A stretch of DNA of 28,267 nt from CAZCSK01 sp964501265 (GTDB lineage: Bacteria > Actinomycetota > CADDZG01 > JAHWKV01): contig CAZCSK010000030.1 of the NCBI GenBank assembly GCA_964501265.1, positions 1 to 28,267 on the forward strand, read 5' to 3'. The translations under genes were made by a program, and so were the position numbers. Positions 8,811 through 15,802 of the stretch are shown in pieces. The notes below the pieces were generated by a model. The model was not told where the DNA came from, did not search any database, and saw only the letters and a list, made by a program, of their open reading frames with translations. How positions within the stretch are numbered: the stretch's first letter is position 1; every line of letters begins with the position of its first letter.

Positions 8811-9371
8811 GTTGGAGGCGATGCGACGGAAGCCGTGGCCACTGCCCGCGAAACAGGCAATGACAACAGTTTGGCGGATGCGCTGAACACACTGGCGTGG
8901 ACATGGCATCTTCATGGCAGGGACGGAGAGGCCCGAGCGATGGCCGAGGAAAGCGTGACCATTGAGCGGCGGCTGGGGCATGCACTGCAACTGGCGGGGT
9001 CGCTTCATACACTCGGCGAGATCGTGAGATCGCAGGGACAGTTGGAAGAGGCCAATGACCTGTACCGTGAAGGTCTGAGCTGTGGGCCTCCCGGTCTGTT
9101 GACCACTCCGCTTCTCGAGGGAATGGCCGCGTTAGCCGGCTCGGAAGGACGATTCGACCGCGCCGCGCGACTCTACGGCGCTGCGCAGCGCATTCGGGAA
9201 TCAGAAGGGTCGCCGCTCTCCCGTCAAGAGCGGGCTCTCTACGACCGTGACGTGGCCAAAGCACGAGCCGACGACGCCGAGATGTTTGAAGAGGCTTGGA
9301 ACGAGGGCAGGGAGATGTCATCTGAAGAAGCCATCGGTTATGCCCTCGAGGCTCGGGAAACGACGCCCTGA
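8811..9371 (+). pseudogene. C-terminal remnant of a TPR-containing (LuxR/ATPase-type) transcriptional regulator
   Basis: About 186 codons are readable from the tmRNA edge to TGA 9371, with no credible start codon. The frame simply runs back into tmRNA. The peptide contains TPR-like helices (SLADALNTLAWTWHLHGRDG, LAGSLHTLGEIVRSQGQLEE) and a family-typical C-terminal block (AARLYGAAQRIRE, then LYDRDVAKARA and MSSEEAIGYALE). This is the end of large regulators with an N-terminal ATPase domain and often a LuxR-type HTH, commonly 700-1000 residues long, so most of the gene is missing. The breakpoint lies within about 25 bp of the tmRNA 3' end, a well-known integration site, which suggests it came in or was cut by an insertion there. 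Expression from an internal GTG is possible but unlikely. Confidence 0.8.
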
Positions 9372-9400
9372 AGCCCGCGGCCTGCGAGGCTAATGCTGGT

Positions 9401-9428
9401 GTATCACAAATTTTGTCAGACGTGATAC
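9401..9428 (+). promoter_or_regulatory. Inverted repeat upstream of the RHH antitoxin gene, probable autoregulatory operator
   Basis: GTATCAC (9401-9407) and GTGATAC (9422-9428) form a perfect 7-bp inverted repeat with centres 21 bp apart, two helical turns, so both half-sites lie on the same DNA face. It ends 12 bp before the ATG of the RHH gene. TACAAT (9426-9431) overlaps the right half and could be the -10 box, with no good -35. Ribbon-helix-helix antitoxins typically repress their own promoter from such repeats; binding here is inferred. Confidence 0.55.
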
Positions 9429-9440
9429 AATGTCCTCATC

Positions 9441-9692
9441 ATGAAGAGCGTCAGGCTAGATCCCGAAACAGAGATAAACCTAGAGTTTGCGGCAAAGGCG
9501 CGCGGGATCAGTGAGTCCGAGTTCATTCGGCAGGCCATCCGTCGAGAAACTCAAGCAGTTCTTGGACAGACATTGGACCTTCGTCTGGCAGATGTTCTTG
9601 GCAAGATAAAAAGCAAGGGTGGTCGCGCTAGCGATTCGCATGCTAAGTTCCAGCAGCTCGTCGCCAGGGAGCATAAGAAACGGCCACGCTAA
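9441..9692 (+). CDS. Ribbon-helix-helix antitoxin
   Basis: This is an 83-residue protein with an N-terminal RHH fold. A short strand carries alternating residues (KSVRLDPETE), followed by two helices (INLEFAAKARG and SESEFIRQAIRRETQ). The C-terminal half is polar and basic (KIKSKGGRASDSHAKF, REHKKRPR) and would be the toxin-binding tail. The stop overlaps the reading frame of a PIN-domain gene, the usual antitoxin-toxin arrangement. In the VapB/RHH class the antitoxin neutralises the nuclease and represses the operon through DNA sites such as the inverted repeat directly upstream. The ATG at 9441 lacks a strong Shine-Dalgarno sequence; a short leader is likely. Confidence 0.82.
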   Translation: MKSVRLDPETEINLEFAAKARGISESEFIRQAIRRETQAVLGQTLDLRLADVLGKIKSKGGRASDSHAKFQQLVAREHKKRPR

Positions 9693-10099
9693 CTGACACC
9701 GGACCACTGGTCGCAATTATCGACTCTGGCGAAAGAGATCATGACCGGTGCCGGAAGGAGCTCAACACACTTACATCTCCTATGGTTACTTCGTGGCCAG
9801 TTTTAACGGAGGCGATGTATCTGCTTGGCGACGCGGGCGGATGGCCCGCTCAAGAGGCTCTTTGGTCGTTGCTGTTACGGGGAGATCTTGAGCTGGCGGA
9901 GATGCCCTTGGATCTTATCGAACGAAGCCGACTGCTCATGGAGAAATACAGCGACCGTCCGATGAGTATGGCGGATGCGACGCTGCTGGCTATTGCTGAA
10001 GTCCGTGGTTTCAAACGCATCTTTACGCTCGATTCGGACTTCGATTTCTACCGCGCTAAGGGTCGGGAGCGGTTGGAGCGCGTTCCGTCGCCTAGTTGA
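9680..10099 (+). CDS. PIN-domain toxin (VapC-like), with ACG where the start codon should be
   Basis: The frame encodes a complete 139-residue PIN domain if read from ACG 9680. It opens with TLTDTGPLVAIIDSGE (first catalytic Asp at about residue 6), then a Glu in PVLTEAMYLL, Asp in MSMADATLLAIAE and Asp in FTLDSDFDFY. That is the full acidic set of PIN ribonucleases. No ATG, GTG or TTG exists in frame between an upstream TAA (9674) and ATG 9782, which lies inside the domain after the first Asp. A good Shine-Dalgarno, AGGGAG (9666-9671), sits 8 nt before ACG 9680, exactly where a start belongs. Either ACG is used inefficiently or ATG mutated to ACG and the toxin is silenced. The frame overlaps the antitoxin by 13 bp. 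Confidence 0.75.
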   Translation, partial: TATLTDTGPLVAIIDSGERDHDRCRKELNTLTSPMVTSWPVLTEAMYLLGDAGGWPAQEALWSLLLRGDLELAEMPLDLIERSRLLMEKYSDRPMSMADATLLAIAEVRGFKRIFTLDSDFDFYRAKGRERLERVPSPS

Positions 10100-10175
10100 T
10101 CAAGCAATTGCCCTAACTCGGTCAGGGCCGAAGAGTTCGAATAGTCCGCATCAGTCTCATGGCCCTCCGTCGCTT

Positions 10176-10215
10176 GGGGTTCAACCCCTGGCGAACTGGG
10201 GTGTACAGTTAACTG
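10176..10215 (+). promoter_or_regulatory. Two palindromes before arsR: putative operator and possible leaderless promoter
   Basis: CAGTTAACTG (10206-10215) is a perfect 10-bp palindrome ending one base before the ArsR start codon. GGGGTTCAACCCC (10176-10188) is a second perfect odd palindrome about 29 bp upstream. TACAGT (10204-10209) could be a -10 box that would start transcription at or just before the ATG, implying a leaderless mRNA, and no Shine-Dalgarno is present. A sensor bound to the 10-bp palindrome would block the promoter. All roles here are inferred. Confidence 0.4.
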
Positions 10216-10216
10216 C

Positions 10217-10594
10217 ATGGATACGCAGATAGCTGAGAGTCCTAGCGACGAGGAGGTTGACCAAGCAGTCGTTGCACTCAAGCTTCTTGCCGACCCGACC
10301 CGGCTCCGAATCCTTTGGGCGCTTCTTCATGGGGAGCACTCGGTAAACAGGCTCGCCGAACACCTCGGCGCCCCTCCCGCCGCAGTCTCGCAGCATCTCG
10401 CCAAGCTCAGACTCGCTCGTCTTGTGAGGACCCGTCGGGAGGGAACTCACATTTTCTACTTAACCGAAAACGAGCATGTCCGCAGACTCGTTGAAGAGGC
10501 GTTGTTCCACGCCGACCACGTCGTGCAGGATCTCCCTGATCACGAGGAACGGCCGCTCCAGGGGCGTTCCAAGAGGGCTGGGCGAGGCGCATGA
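10217..10594 (+). CDS. ArsR/SmtB-family metal-sensing repressor (zinc-type alpha-5 site)
   Basis: This 125-residue winged-helix protein has the ArsR core: LKLLADPTRLRILWALLHGE, then the recognition region PPAAVSQHLAKLRLARLV and the wing RRREGTHIFYL-like stretch. The C-terminal helix shows NEHVRRLVEEALFHADH. Its histidines are spaced as in the alpha-5 zinc site of CzrA/SmtB (His, +11 His, +14 His), but the Asp expected two residues before the first His is Asn. There is no alpha-3 CxC motif, so arsenic sensing is unlikely. It overlaps the CDF exporter gene by four bases (ATGA), so the pair should form a zinc- or cobalt-responsive efflux operon. Confidence 0.88.
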   Translation: MDTQIAESPSDEEVDQAVVALKLLADPTRLRILWALLHGEHSVNRLAEHLGAPPAAVSQHLAKLRLARLVRTRREGTHIFYLTENEHVRRLVEEALFHADHVVQDLPDHEERPLQGRSKRAGRGA

Positions 10595-11742
10595 AGGAGC
10601 AACGAGCGCACGATGACCACCCCCACGATGACCACCCCCACGATGACCACCCCCACGATGACCACCCCCACGATGACCACAGAGTTGGTGGACACGATCA
10701 TGACCATGGCCGCCACGCTCATACTGAAGGGGGCGGGCACCTCGATCACCCGGCCGGCATTCGTGGGCTATTGGCCACGGTGTTCTCGCCGCACAGTCAC
10801 GACGCCGGCGATTCGATCGACCCGGCGCTCGTGGCCAGCGCCGAGGGGATGCGCGCTCTCAAGATCTCCCTAGTCGTCCTGGCAGTAACCGCCTGTCTTC
10901 AAGCTGTCGTCGTCGTCATCAGCGGCTCTGTTGCCTTGCTGGCCGACACCATCCATAACTTCTCCGACGCCCTCACCGCCGTCCCCCTCGGCATCGCGTT
11001 CCTGCTAGGCCGGCGCCGCCCGACCAAGCGTTACACCCACGGTTACGGCCGAGCCGAAGACCTTGCCGGGATCTTCATCGTGTCCATGATCGCCTTGTCA
11101 TCAGGGGTCGCGGCTTGGCAAGCGACCCAGCGCCTTCTGCACCCTCGAATACTGCAAAACGTAATGTGGGTGGCAGCGGCCGGCGTAGTTGGGTTCGCCG
11201 GAAACGAACTCGTGGCTGTGTACCGCATCCGGGTAGGCCGCAAAATCGGTTCTGCTGCGCTCGTGGCCGATGGACTCCACGCTCGAACCGACGGCCTCAC
11301 ATCGCTCGCCGTCGTCGCCGGGGCACTTGGCGTCGCCGCTGGCTGGCAACTCGCAGATCCCATCGCAGGTTTACTGATCACCGTCGCCATTCTTGTCGTC
11401 CTCAAGAACGCTGCACGCGACATTTACCGGCGGCTCATGGACAGCGTCGACCCCGAGCTCGTGGATGACGTCTACAGGTTTCTGTCCTTGGTGCCCGGTG
11501 TAGTAGCTGTTGAAAGCGTCCGCATCCGGTGGGTGGGCCATGAGTTGCGAGCCGAAGCCGAGATCATCTCTGACGCCGACCTCACTGTCGCGAAGGCCCA
11601 CGCCATCGCCGAGGAAGCCCACCATGCCCTCCTCCACAACATCCATCGGCTCGCACAGGCAACTATCCACACCAGCCCCTGCTCACACGATGGGCGCGAC
11701 CACCACGCCAGTACAGCACACCACTTCTTGAATAAGGATTAG
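10591..11742 (+). CDS. Cation diffusion facilitator (CDF) metal exporter with His-rich N-terminus
   Basis: This is a 383-residue CDF transporter. The first ~50 residues are very His/Asp-rich, mostly HDDHP repeats, and should bind metal in the cytoplasm. The membrane domain carries the two HxxxD motifs expected in helices 2 and 5 (DTIHNFSDA and DGLHARTDG), the pattern linked to zinc selectivity in CDF proteins. The family-typical RRRPTKRYTHGYGRAEDLAG loop follows helix 2. The C-terminal cytoplasmic domain starts after MDSVDPELVDDV and ends in another His-rich stretch (HDGRDHHASTAHH). Start and regulation are tied to the overlapping arsR gene. A zinc/cobalt/cadmium exporter is the best reading; exact metal unknown. 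Confidence 0.93.
   Translation: MKEQRAHDDHPHDDHPHDDHPHDDHPHDDHRVGGHDHDHGRHAHTEGGGHLDHPAGIRGLLATVFSPHSHDAGDSIDPALVASAEGMRALKISLVVLAVTACLQAVVVVISGSVALLADTIHNFSDALTAVPLGIAFLLGRRRPTKRYTHGYGRAEDLAGIFIVSMIALSSGVAAWQATQRLLHPRILQNVMWVAAAGVVGFAGNELVAVYRIRVGRKIGSAALVADGLHARTDGLTSLAVVAGALGVAAGWQLADPIAGLLITVAILVVLKNAARDIYRRLMDSVDPELVDDVYRFLSLVPGVVAVESVRIRWVGHELRAEAEIISDADLTVAKAHAIAEEAHHALLHNIHRLAQATIHTSPCSHDGRDHHASTAHHFLNKD
10609..10680 (+). repeat. 15-bp tandem repeat encoding HDDHP, 4.8 copies
   Basis: The unit CACGATGACCACCCC is repeated without a mismatch from 10609, the last copy lacking its final three bases. It lies inside the CDF gene, keeps the frame, and gives five HDDH blocks. Perfect identity at DNA level implies recent slippage or homogenisation, so the copy number probably varies between strains or reads. 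Confidence 0.97.
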
Positions 11743-11758
11743 GGCTGACCACCGCGTA

Positions 11759-11789
11759 GCTTTGCTGGCTAGGCGCTGCGTCAGCAAGC
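11759..11789. terminator. Stem-loop between convergent genes
   Basis: GCTTTGCTG (11759-11767) can pair with CAGCAAGC (11782-11789) with one bulged T. It lies in the 81-bp gap between the convergent CDF gene and the minus-strand gene ending at 11824, where a bidirectional terminator would be expected. There is no T-tract, so confidence is low. Confidence 0.3.
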
Positions 11790-11823
11790 CGAAATTGGAA
11801 GCTCACCGGGGACGGATACTTCT

Positions 11824-12699
11824 CTAATCACCGATCCCGGACGATGCTCCGTAATATGGTCGCTTTAGTGGTTGTTTGTCGCAGACGTTTGGGATCGATC
11901 CCCACTGGTAAGACATCTTCCGCTCAGTTCTCTCGTCGTCCTTCACCATCACCAAGGTTCCCGTGGACGACCTGATCGATATGCATACCACCTTGTCCCC
12001 CGATGTCGCGACGTAGATCACATCTGCATTCGATGCTTCCGACGCGACCCCCTGAACGATGGCAGGGAACTCGAAACCTGGGAGTTGCTCGCGGATCGTT
12101 TCCGCGTCTGCCGTGAAGAAACCGACCTCTACAAACGTATCCCTCTCCGCTGTGAACGCCTGGTGGAGCAAGAACATCGCGCGGGTATCTTTGTTCTTAG
12201 CGCTGTCCGGATCGAGTTCCTGCGTCGCGTCGACGCGCCACGAGCCCTCTTCGAGCACCATCTGAAACGGTGCACGTGACCGTCCTCGTCCGAAGAAACC
12301 GAAGAAGCGGTCATAGGTGTAGACCGCAGTGACGATCGCTGTCTGCTGGCCTCCGCTCCGAAGCGCTACGCTCTCCGGCAGGAATGCATCGAGTTTCGCT
12401 GTAGTCGGCGCGTAATTGCAGTACAGGTTGGCCGCGTCGGGTTGGCTTAGAGCGCGTCCGCCGTTTCCAATCGATCGGTTCATCATGAGTTCGCGCGTCC
12501 GTGACGAGTACGCGCCCCAAACGGCGGAGCAATTATGTGCGCGCGCCGCCTCGATCTGGCCGGCGAGCATCCTGGACGCGGGGTCCTCTCCGCGGACGAA
12601 GTTGCCGATACCGCCTCCGATGAATCGGAATGCCGTCCACAGAATTATAAGAGTCACCAAGATTCCGCCGACACCAAAGAGCGCGGCCTCCGGGAACAT
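11824..12699 (-). CDS. Membrane-anchored protein of unknown function
   Basis: The protein (291 aa from ATG 12699) starts with one membrane helix (PEAALFGVGGILVTLIILW, residues 3-21, extending to about 25) followed by an extracytoplasmic or cytoplasmic domain of alternating strands and helices. The domain has well-spaced phrases such as MLAGQIEAARAHNCSAVW, TAIVTAVYTYDRFFGFFGRG and MVLEEGSWRVDATQ. The last is reminiscent of NTF2-like or Mce-associated small-domain proteins, but I do not recognise the family. Four cysteines are scattered. The frame is open further upstream into aarF; I chose ATG 12699 because it immediately precedes the helix and avoids the overlap. It lies 35 bp after aarF and is probably co-transcribed with it. 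Confidence 0.7.
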   Translation of the reverse strand: MFPEAALFGVGGILVTLIILWTAFRFIGGGIGNFVRGEDPASRMLAGQIEAARAHNCSAVWGAYSSRTRELMMNRSIGNGGRALSQPDAANLYCNYAPTTAKLDAFLPESVALRSGGQQTAIVTAVYTYDRFFGFFGRGRSRAPFQMVLEEGSWRVDATQELDPDSAKNKDTRAMFLLHQAFTAERDTFVEVGFFTADAETIREQLPGFEFPAIVQGVASEASNADVIYVATSGDKVVCISIRSSTGTLVMVKDDERTERKMSYQWGSIPNVCDKQPLKRPYYGASSGIGD

Positions 12700-12734
12700 G
12701 AAACACCCAGGAAACGAACCCCGTCGCCGCGACC

Positions 12735-14102
12735 TTAGGCTTCTTCTCGGTTTTTCCGCCAAGCTGCGTCCTTTTTGCCCAATGCCGTCGAGGGCCGGCG
12801 GCCCGAGTAGAACTCCATCGACATTCGGTGCCAATTGCCCGTAGCTTCGAGTTGCGCTAGCACCGCGAACAGGCCCAGTTCGAGGCGGTACATCAGAAGG
12901 CCCCACGTAGGCAGGTTCAGCTTTCGCAGAAAAGACCACCACGGATTTCTCATATCCAACATTGCCGACGTCCGCTCCGCGATGAATTCGCGCGTAAAGG
13001 TGTACTTGGCGTCTTTAGCCACGGGAGCGAGCGACAGAGCGGCCCATTTGAAGAACCGCCGCGGGTCGACCCCATCCTTGTTTCGTATGTACCCCATTGA
13101 GATTGCGAGATCGTAGAACTCGTCTACTTCTCCATCGCGCAATGCGATCAGCCCCTTATGCATTTCGGGACCAAGGCCGGAAGGCAGGTTGCATGCCAGG
13201 CCAAAGTCGAAGAAGGCCATCCTGCCGTCGTCCATCAACAGATAGTTGCCCGGGTGGGGATCCGCACTCGTGAAGCCGAAACGGTGAAGCGAGCCGTAGT
13301 AGAAGCGAAACAAGATCTCGCCGACACGATCCTTCTGCTCCTGCGGAAGGTTCTTGATCTCAGCAAACGGAATGCCCTTCGCGCGCTCCATAGTGAGAAT
13401 GCGCTCGGTCGACCTTTGGGGGATGGTGCGCGGCACCCAAATGAAAGGGTGGCCTTCGTATTGGTCCGCAAGAAAATCGAGGTTCTCGGCCTCGAAGGTG
13501 TAATCGCATTCTTCAAGCACCCGCGAACGGATTTCTTTGAGGGCCTCGCCCGCGTCGAGCCCGGGGGCAAGCAGCGGCATAAGCGGCTTCATCGCGCTCG
13601 TCATGGTGAGGTCGGAGCGGATCGCGTCGATGATCCCCGGATACTGGACCTTGACCGCCACCTCACGCCCGTCGGCCAGGGTGGCCAGATGCACCTGGCC
13701 CAGACTCGCCGCCGCTACCGGCTTCATCTCAAAGGAGGCGAACAAGTCTTCCGGCTCGACATCGAACTCTCGGATGAATGCTTGCCGCACGAGCTTGGGG
13801 TCCATAGGCGGGGCCGCGTCGCGAAGCGAGCCGAGCACCTGCTGATACAGGTCGCGCGTCTCTGGCGGCAGCACCCCCGCGTCGATGAAGGACGCCAGTT
13901 GGCCAACCTTCATCGAGATGCCCTTCAGCCTGCCTAGGGTTTGAACAAGTTCGAGGGCGGTGTTGCTGTGGGCTTGCGACAGCGCTCCCGCGACCGAAGA
14001 TTTAGCTAGCAGCTTGCGTGGAGCGACCATCGCGAGCTTGAGTGAGCTTTTCACAGAAGTCGCGGCCAGCCTGCTTGTTCTCGACACCAGGCCCGTGGGC
14101 AT
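12735..14102 (-). CDS. ABC1/AarF/UbiB-family atypical protein kinase-like protein
   Basis: Read from ATG 14102, the protein has 455 residues, close to the actinobacterial family length. The ABC1 signatures are all present: LKGISMKVGQLAS (the KxGQ motif), the Ala-rich nucleotide loop AAASLGQVHLA followed by EVAVKVQYPG with the ATP-site Lys, ADPHPGN for the catalytic loop and FFDFGLA for the metal-binding DFG. ABC1 proteins are linked to isoprenoid-quinone biosynthesis in proteobacteria; the actinobacterial role is less clear. The reading frame continues upstream to 14501 across the selD start. A GTG at 14237 would add a Pro/Lys-rich tail, but ATG 14102 gives the normal N-terminus (MPTGLVSRTSRLAATSVK). 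The 215 bp to selD then hold both promoters. Confidence 0.9.
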   Translation of the reverse strand: MPTGLVSRTSRLAATSVKSSLKLAMVAPRKLLAKSSVAGALSQAHSNTALELVQTLGRLKGISMKVGQLASFIDAGVLPPETRDLYQQVLGSLRDAAPPMDPKLVRQAFIREFDVEPEDLFASFEMKPVAAASLGQVHLATLADGREVAVKVQYPGIIDAIRSDLTMTSAMKPLMPLLAPGLDAGEALKEIRSRVLEECDYTFEAENLDFLADQYEGHPFIWVPRTIPQRSTERILTMERAKGIPFAEIKNLPQEQKDRVGEILFRFYYGSLHRFGFTSADPHPGNYLLMDDGRMAFFDFGLACNLPSGLGPEMHKGLIALRDGEVDEFYDLAISMGYIRNKDGVDPRRFFKWAALSLAPVAKDAKYTFTREFIAERTSAMLDMRNPWWSFLRKLNLPTWGLLMYRLELGLFAVLAQLEATGNWHRMSMEFYSGRRPSTALGKKDAAWRKNREEA

Positions 14103-14317
14103 CGCTCTTTCGGACCTTTTGGTTTTGCGCGGCGCGGGGCGGCTTGGTTTACTTGTCCCTGCTGCAGCATCTCCCCTGTCCGCCCTGGCCCGCTGGAGCG
14201 CGGAAGACGGCGGCGGTTTGGCTTTGGGAGGGGACACAAAGACAAGCCTAGCAATCTTGGCACCCGGTAGAGGCCCCAGCCCAAACCGGACGCCCTTGGC
14301 GACTGTATAAAGGACGT

Positions 14318-15382
14318 ATGGATAAGGTTCGTCTGACCCAGTATTCACACGGCGCCGGCTGAGCCTGCAAGCTCGGTCCGGGTGACCTGGCGCAGGTCTT
14401 GCGCCGCTTGTCTGCCGACAAGAGCACGGATCCGAACGTGCTCCTGGGTCTCGACGCGCCCGACGACGCGGCCGTCTATCGCATCGACGAGCGGACCGCA
14501 CTTGTCCAGACGGTGGACTTTTTCACTCCCGTGGTCGACGATCCGTACCATTGGGGCGCTATCGCTGTCGCAAATGCTGTTAGCGACGTCTACGCGATGG
14601 GGGCCAAACCTATCCTCGGCCTCAATCTTGTTGCCTGGCCGAAAGAGCTTGATCTAGACCTGTTGGCCGAGGTTCTTCGGGGCGGCGCGGATAAAGCTTT
14701 GGAGGCTGGAGTCTCGATTGTGGGCGGTCACACCGTAGATGACCCCGAGCCCAAATACGGGATGGCTGTTACCGGAATCGTAGATCCCGGCGGTTTCATC
14801 ACTATGGCCGGGGGCCGGGCGGGCATGTCGATTGTTCTCACCAAGCCCTTAGGCTCCGGAATTATCTCGACCGCGCTAAAGCGCGGCGAAGCGTCGAAAT
14901 CCTTGGTGGATGAGGCTACGGCGCTGATGAGCGCACTGAATGCAGGCGCGGCCGCGGCGATGATCGATGTCGGCGTGGCGGCAGTTACCGACGTTACCGG
15001 ATTCGGTTTCCTCGGCCACCTCCAGCGGATGTCCGCGGCAAGCGGAACCTCAGCCGAGATATGGGCGTCAGAGGTTCCGGTGCTCGATGGTGTTGCAGAA
15101 TTGGCGGAACGAGATTTCGTGCCAGGGGGATCGCGCCGCAATGAGTCATTCTTCCGACCCTTCGTCGAATTCGACCCCGAAGTCGGTTCGGCCGCTCGCA
15201 CGATCTTGTTTGACGCACAGACATCGGGAGGACTTCTCATTGCAGTGGACGAGAAAGACGTCGACGCCCTCATTGGGGCCCTTGAACGCAACAACACTCA
15301 AGCACGGTCGGTAGTCGGACGGTTTGGTCAAGGACCGACAGGCACAGTGAGGGTTCGGGGGGATAGGGCGGCGGCGCGATGA
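14318..15382 (+). CDS. selD: Selenide, water dikinase SelD with in-frame UGA (selenocysteine) in the active site
   Basis: SelD makes selenophosphate from selenide and ATP. Reading from ATG 14318 through a TGA at 14360-14362 gives a 354-residue protein of normal SelD length. The N-terminus is MDKVRLTQYSHGAG, then UGA, then ACKLGPGDL. UGA falls exactly at the catalytic Cys/Sec position of the family (HGAG-U/C-xCK), with the essential Lys two residues further on. Downstream, DFFTPVVDDPYHWG, ANAVSDVYAMGAKP, GGHTVDDPEPKYG and DAQTSGGLL are typical SelD motifs. AAAGGA precedes the ATG. A SECIS-like hairpin follows the UGA. Treated as an ordinary stop, the UGA would leave only a TTG-initiated fragment from 14399 lacking the active site. 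The stop overlaps mec (ATGA), so SelD leads the sulfur operon. Confidence 0.95.
14363..14397 (+). promoter_or_regulatory. SECIS-like stem-loop directly after the selD UGA
   Basis: GCCTGC (14363-14368) pairs with GCAGGT (14392-14397) as the outer stem with one G-U pair. GGTC (14375-14378) pairs with GACC (14384-14387) as the apical stem, leaving loop CGGGT 17-21 nt after the UGA. Bacterial SECIS elements that recruit SelB lie at this distance and carry G/U in a small apical loop. The structure was drawn by eye, not folded by program. Confidence 0.6.
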
Positions 15383-15798
15383 ATCTGACGATCCCGAGAC
15401 TCATTTACGATGAGATGGTGAGTCACTGCATCGATGGGCTGCCAAATGAAGCATGCGGCTTTCTTGGGGGCAACCAGGGCGCGGCGACGGCGCTCTATCC
15501 CCTTGCCAATGCCGCATTGTCACCCGTCTACTACAGACCCGAGGGAAAGCAGATGCTTGCGGCATTCAACGACATGGACGAGCAAGGCTTGGAGTTGGTC
15601 GCCATTTATCATTCGCACGTTGCAAGCCCCGCGTACCCATCGGTCACCGATGTTAGGGAGGCGCATCATCCGGTCGCATATGTGATCGTTTCTCTGTCCG
15701 ATCTTGTCTTCCCGGAGTGCAGGGCATTTGACGTGATCAAATCGGACTGGGGAGATGAGACCGGTGAAATTTCGGAAGTCGACGTGGTGGTATCTTGA
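15379..15798 (+). CDS. mec: Mec/JAMM metalloprotease acting on the CysO sulfur carrier
   Basis: This 139-residue JAMM (Mov34/JAB1) zinc protease has its motif complete: Glu24 (NEACGF), then H78-S-H80, Ser88 and Asp91 in HSHVASPAYPSVTD, the HxHx7SxxD pattern. In mycobacteria Mec hydrolyses the CysO-cysteine adduct to release cysteine and restore the carrier. Here it is followed, 4 bp later, by a MoaD/ThiS-like carrier and then CysM, the same order as mec-cysO-cysM. It also overlaps selD by four bases. Since the carrier has two residues after its Gly-Gly, this protease may also trim it to the active form (inference). Confidence 0.9.
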   Translation: MNLTIPRLIYDEMVSHCIDGLPNEACGFLGGNQGAATALYPLANAALSPVYYRPEGKQMLAAFNDMDEQGLELVAIYHSHVASPAYPSVTDVREAHHPVAYVIVSLSDLVFPECRAFDVIKSDWGDETGEISEVDVVVS

Positions 15799-15802
15799 GA
15801 CG

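Noticed and set aside
10120..10200. GGGGTTCAACCCC looks like a tRNA T arm, raising the idea of a tRNA fragment or attachment site
   Set aside because: No acceptor, D or anticodon arm can be drawn around it; better explained as a palindrome near the arsR promoter.
10609..10680. Could the regular 15-bp repeats be a CRISPR array?
   Set aside because: There are no spacers; it is a pure tandem repeat inside a coding frame.
14103..14501. Long N-terminal extension of the AarF frame on the minus strand across the selD start
   Set aside because: The Arg/Pro-rich translation is typical of an antisense shadow of a GC-rich gene, and the family N-terminus begins at ATG 14102.
15354..15372. GGGTTCGGGGGGATAGGG near the selD end resembles the left end of the 75-bp repeat
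   Set aside because: Only about 15 bases match, there is no right arm, and the codons belong to a normal-looking selD C-terminus. Probably chance in G-rich sequence.
14399..15382. selD starting at TTG 14399
   Set aside because: This would remove the active-site HGAG-U-ACK region. The upstream frame is clearly SelD when the UGA is read as Sec.
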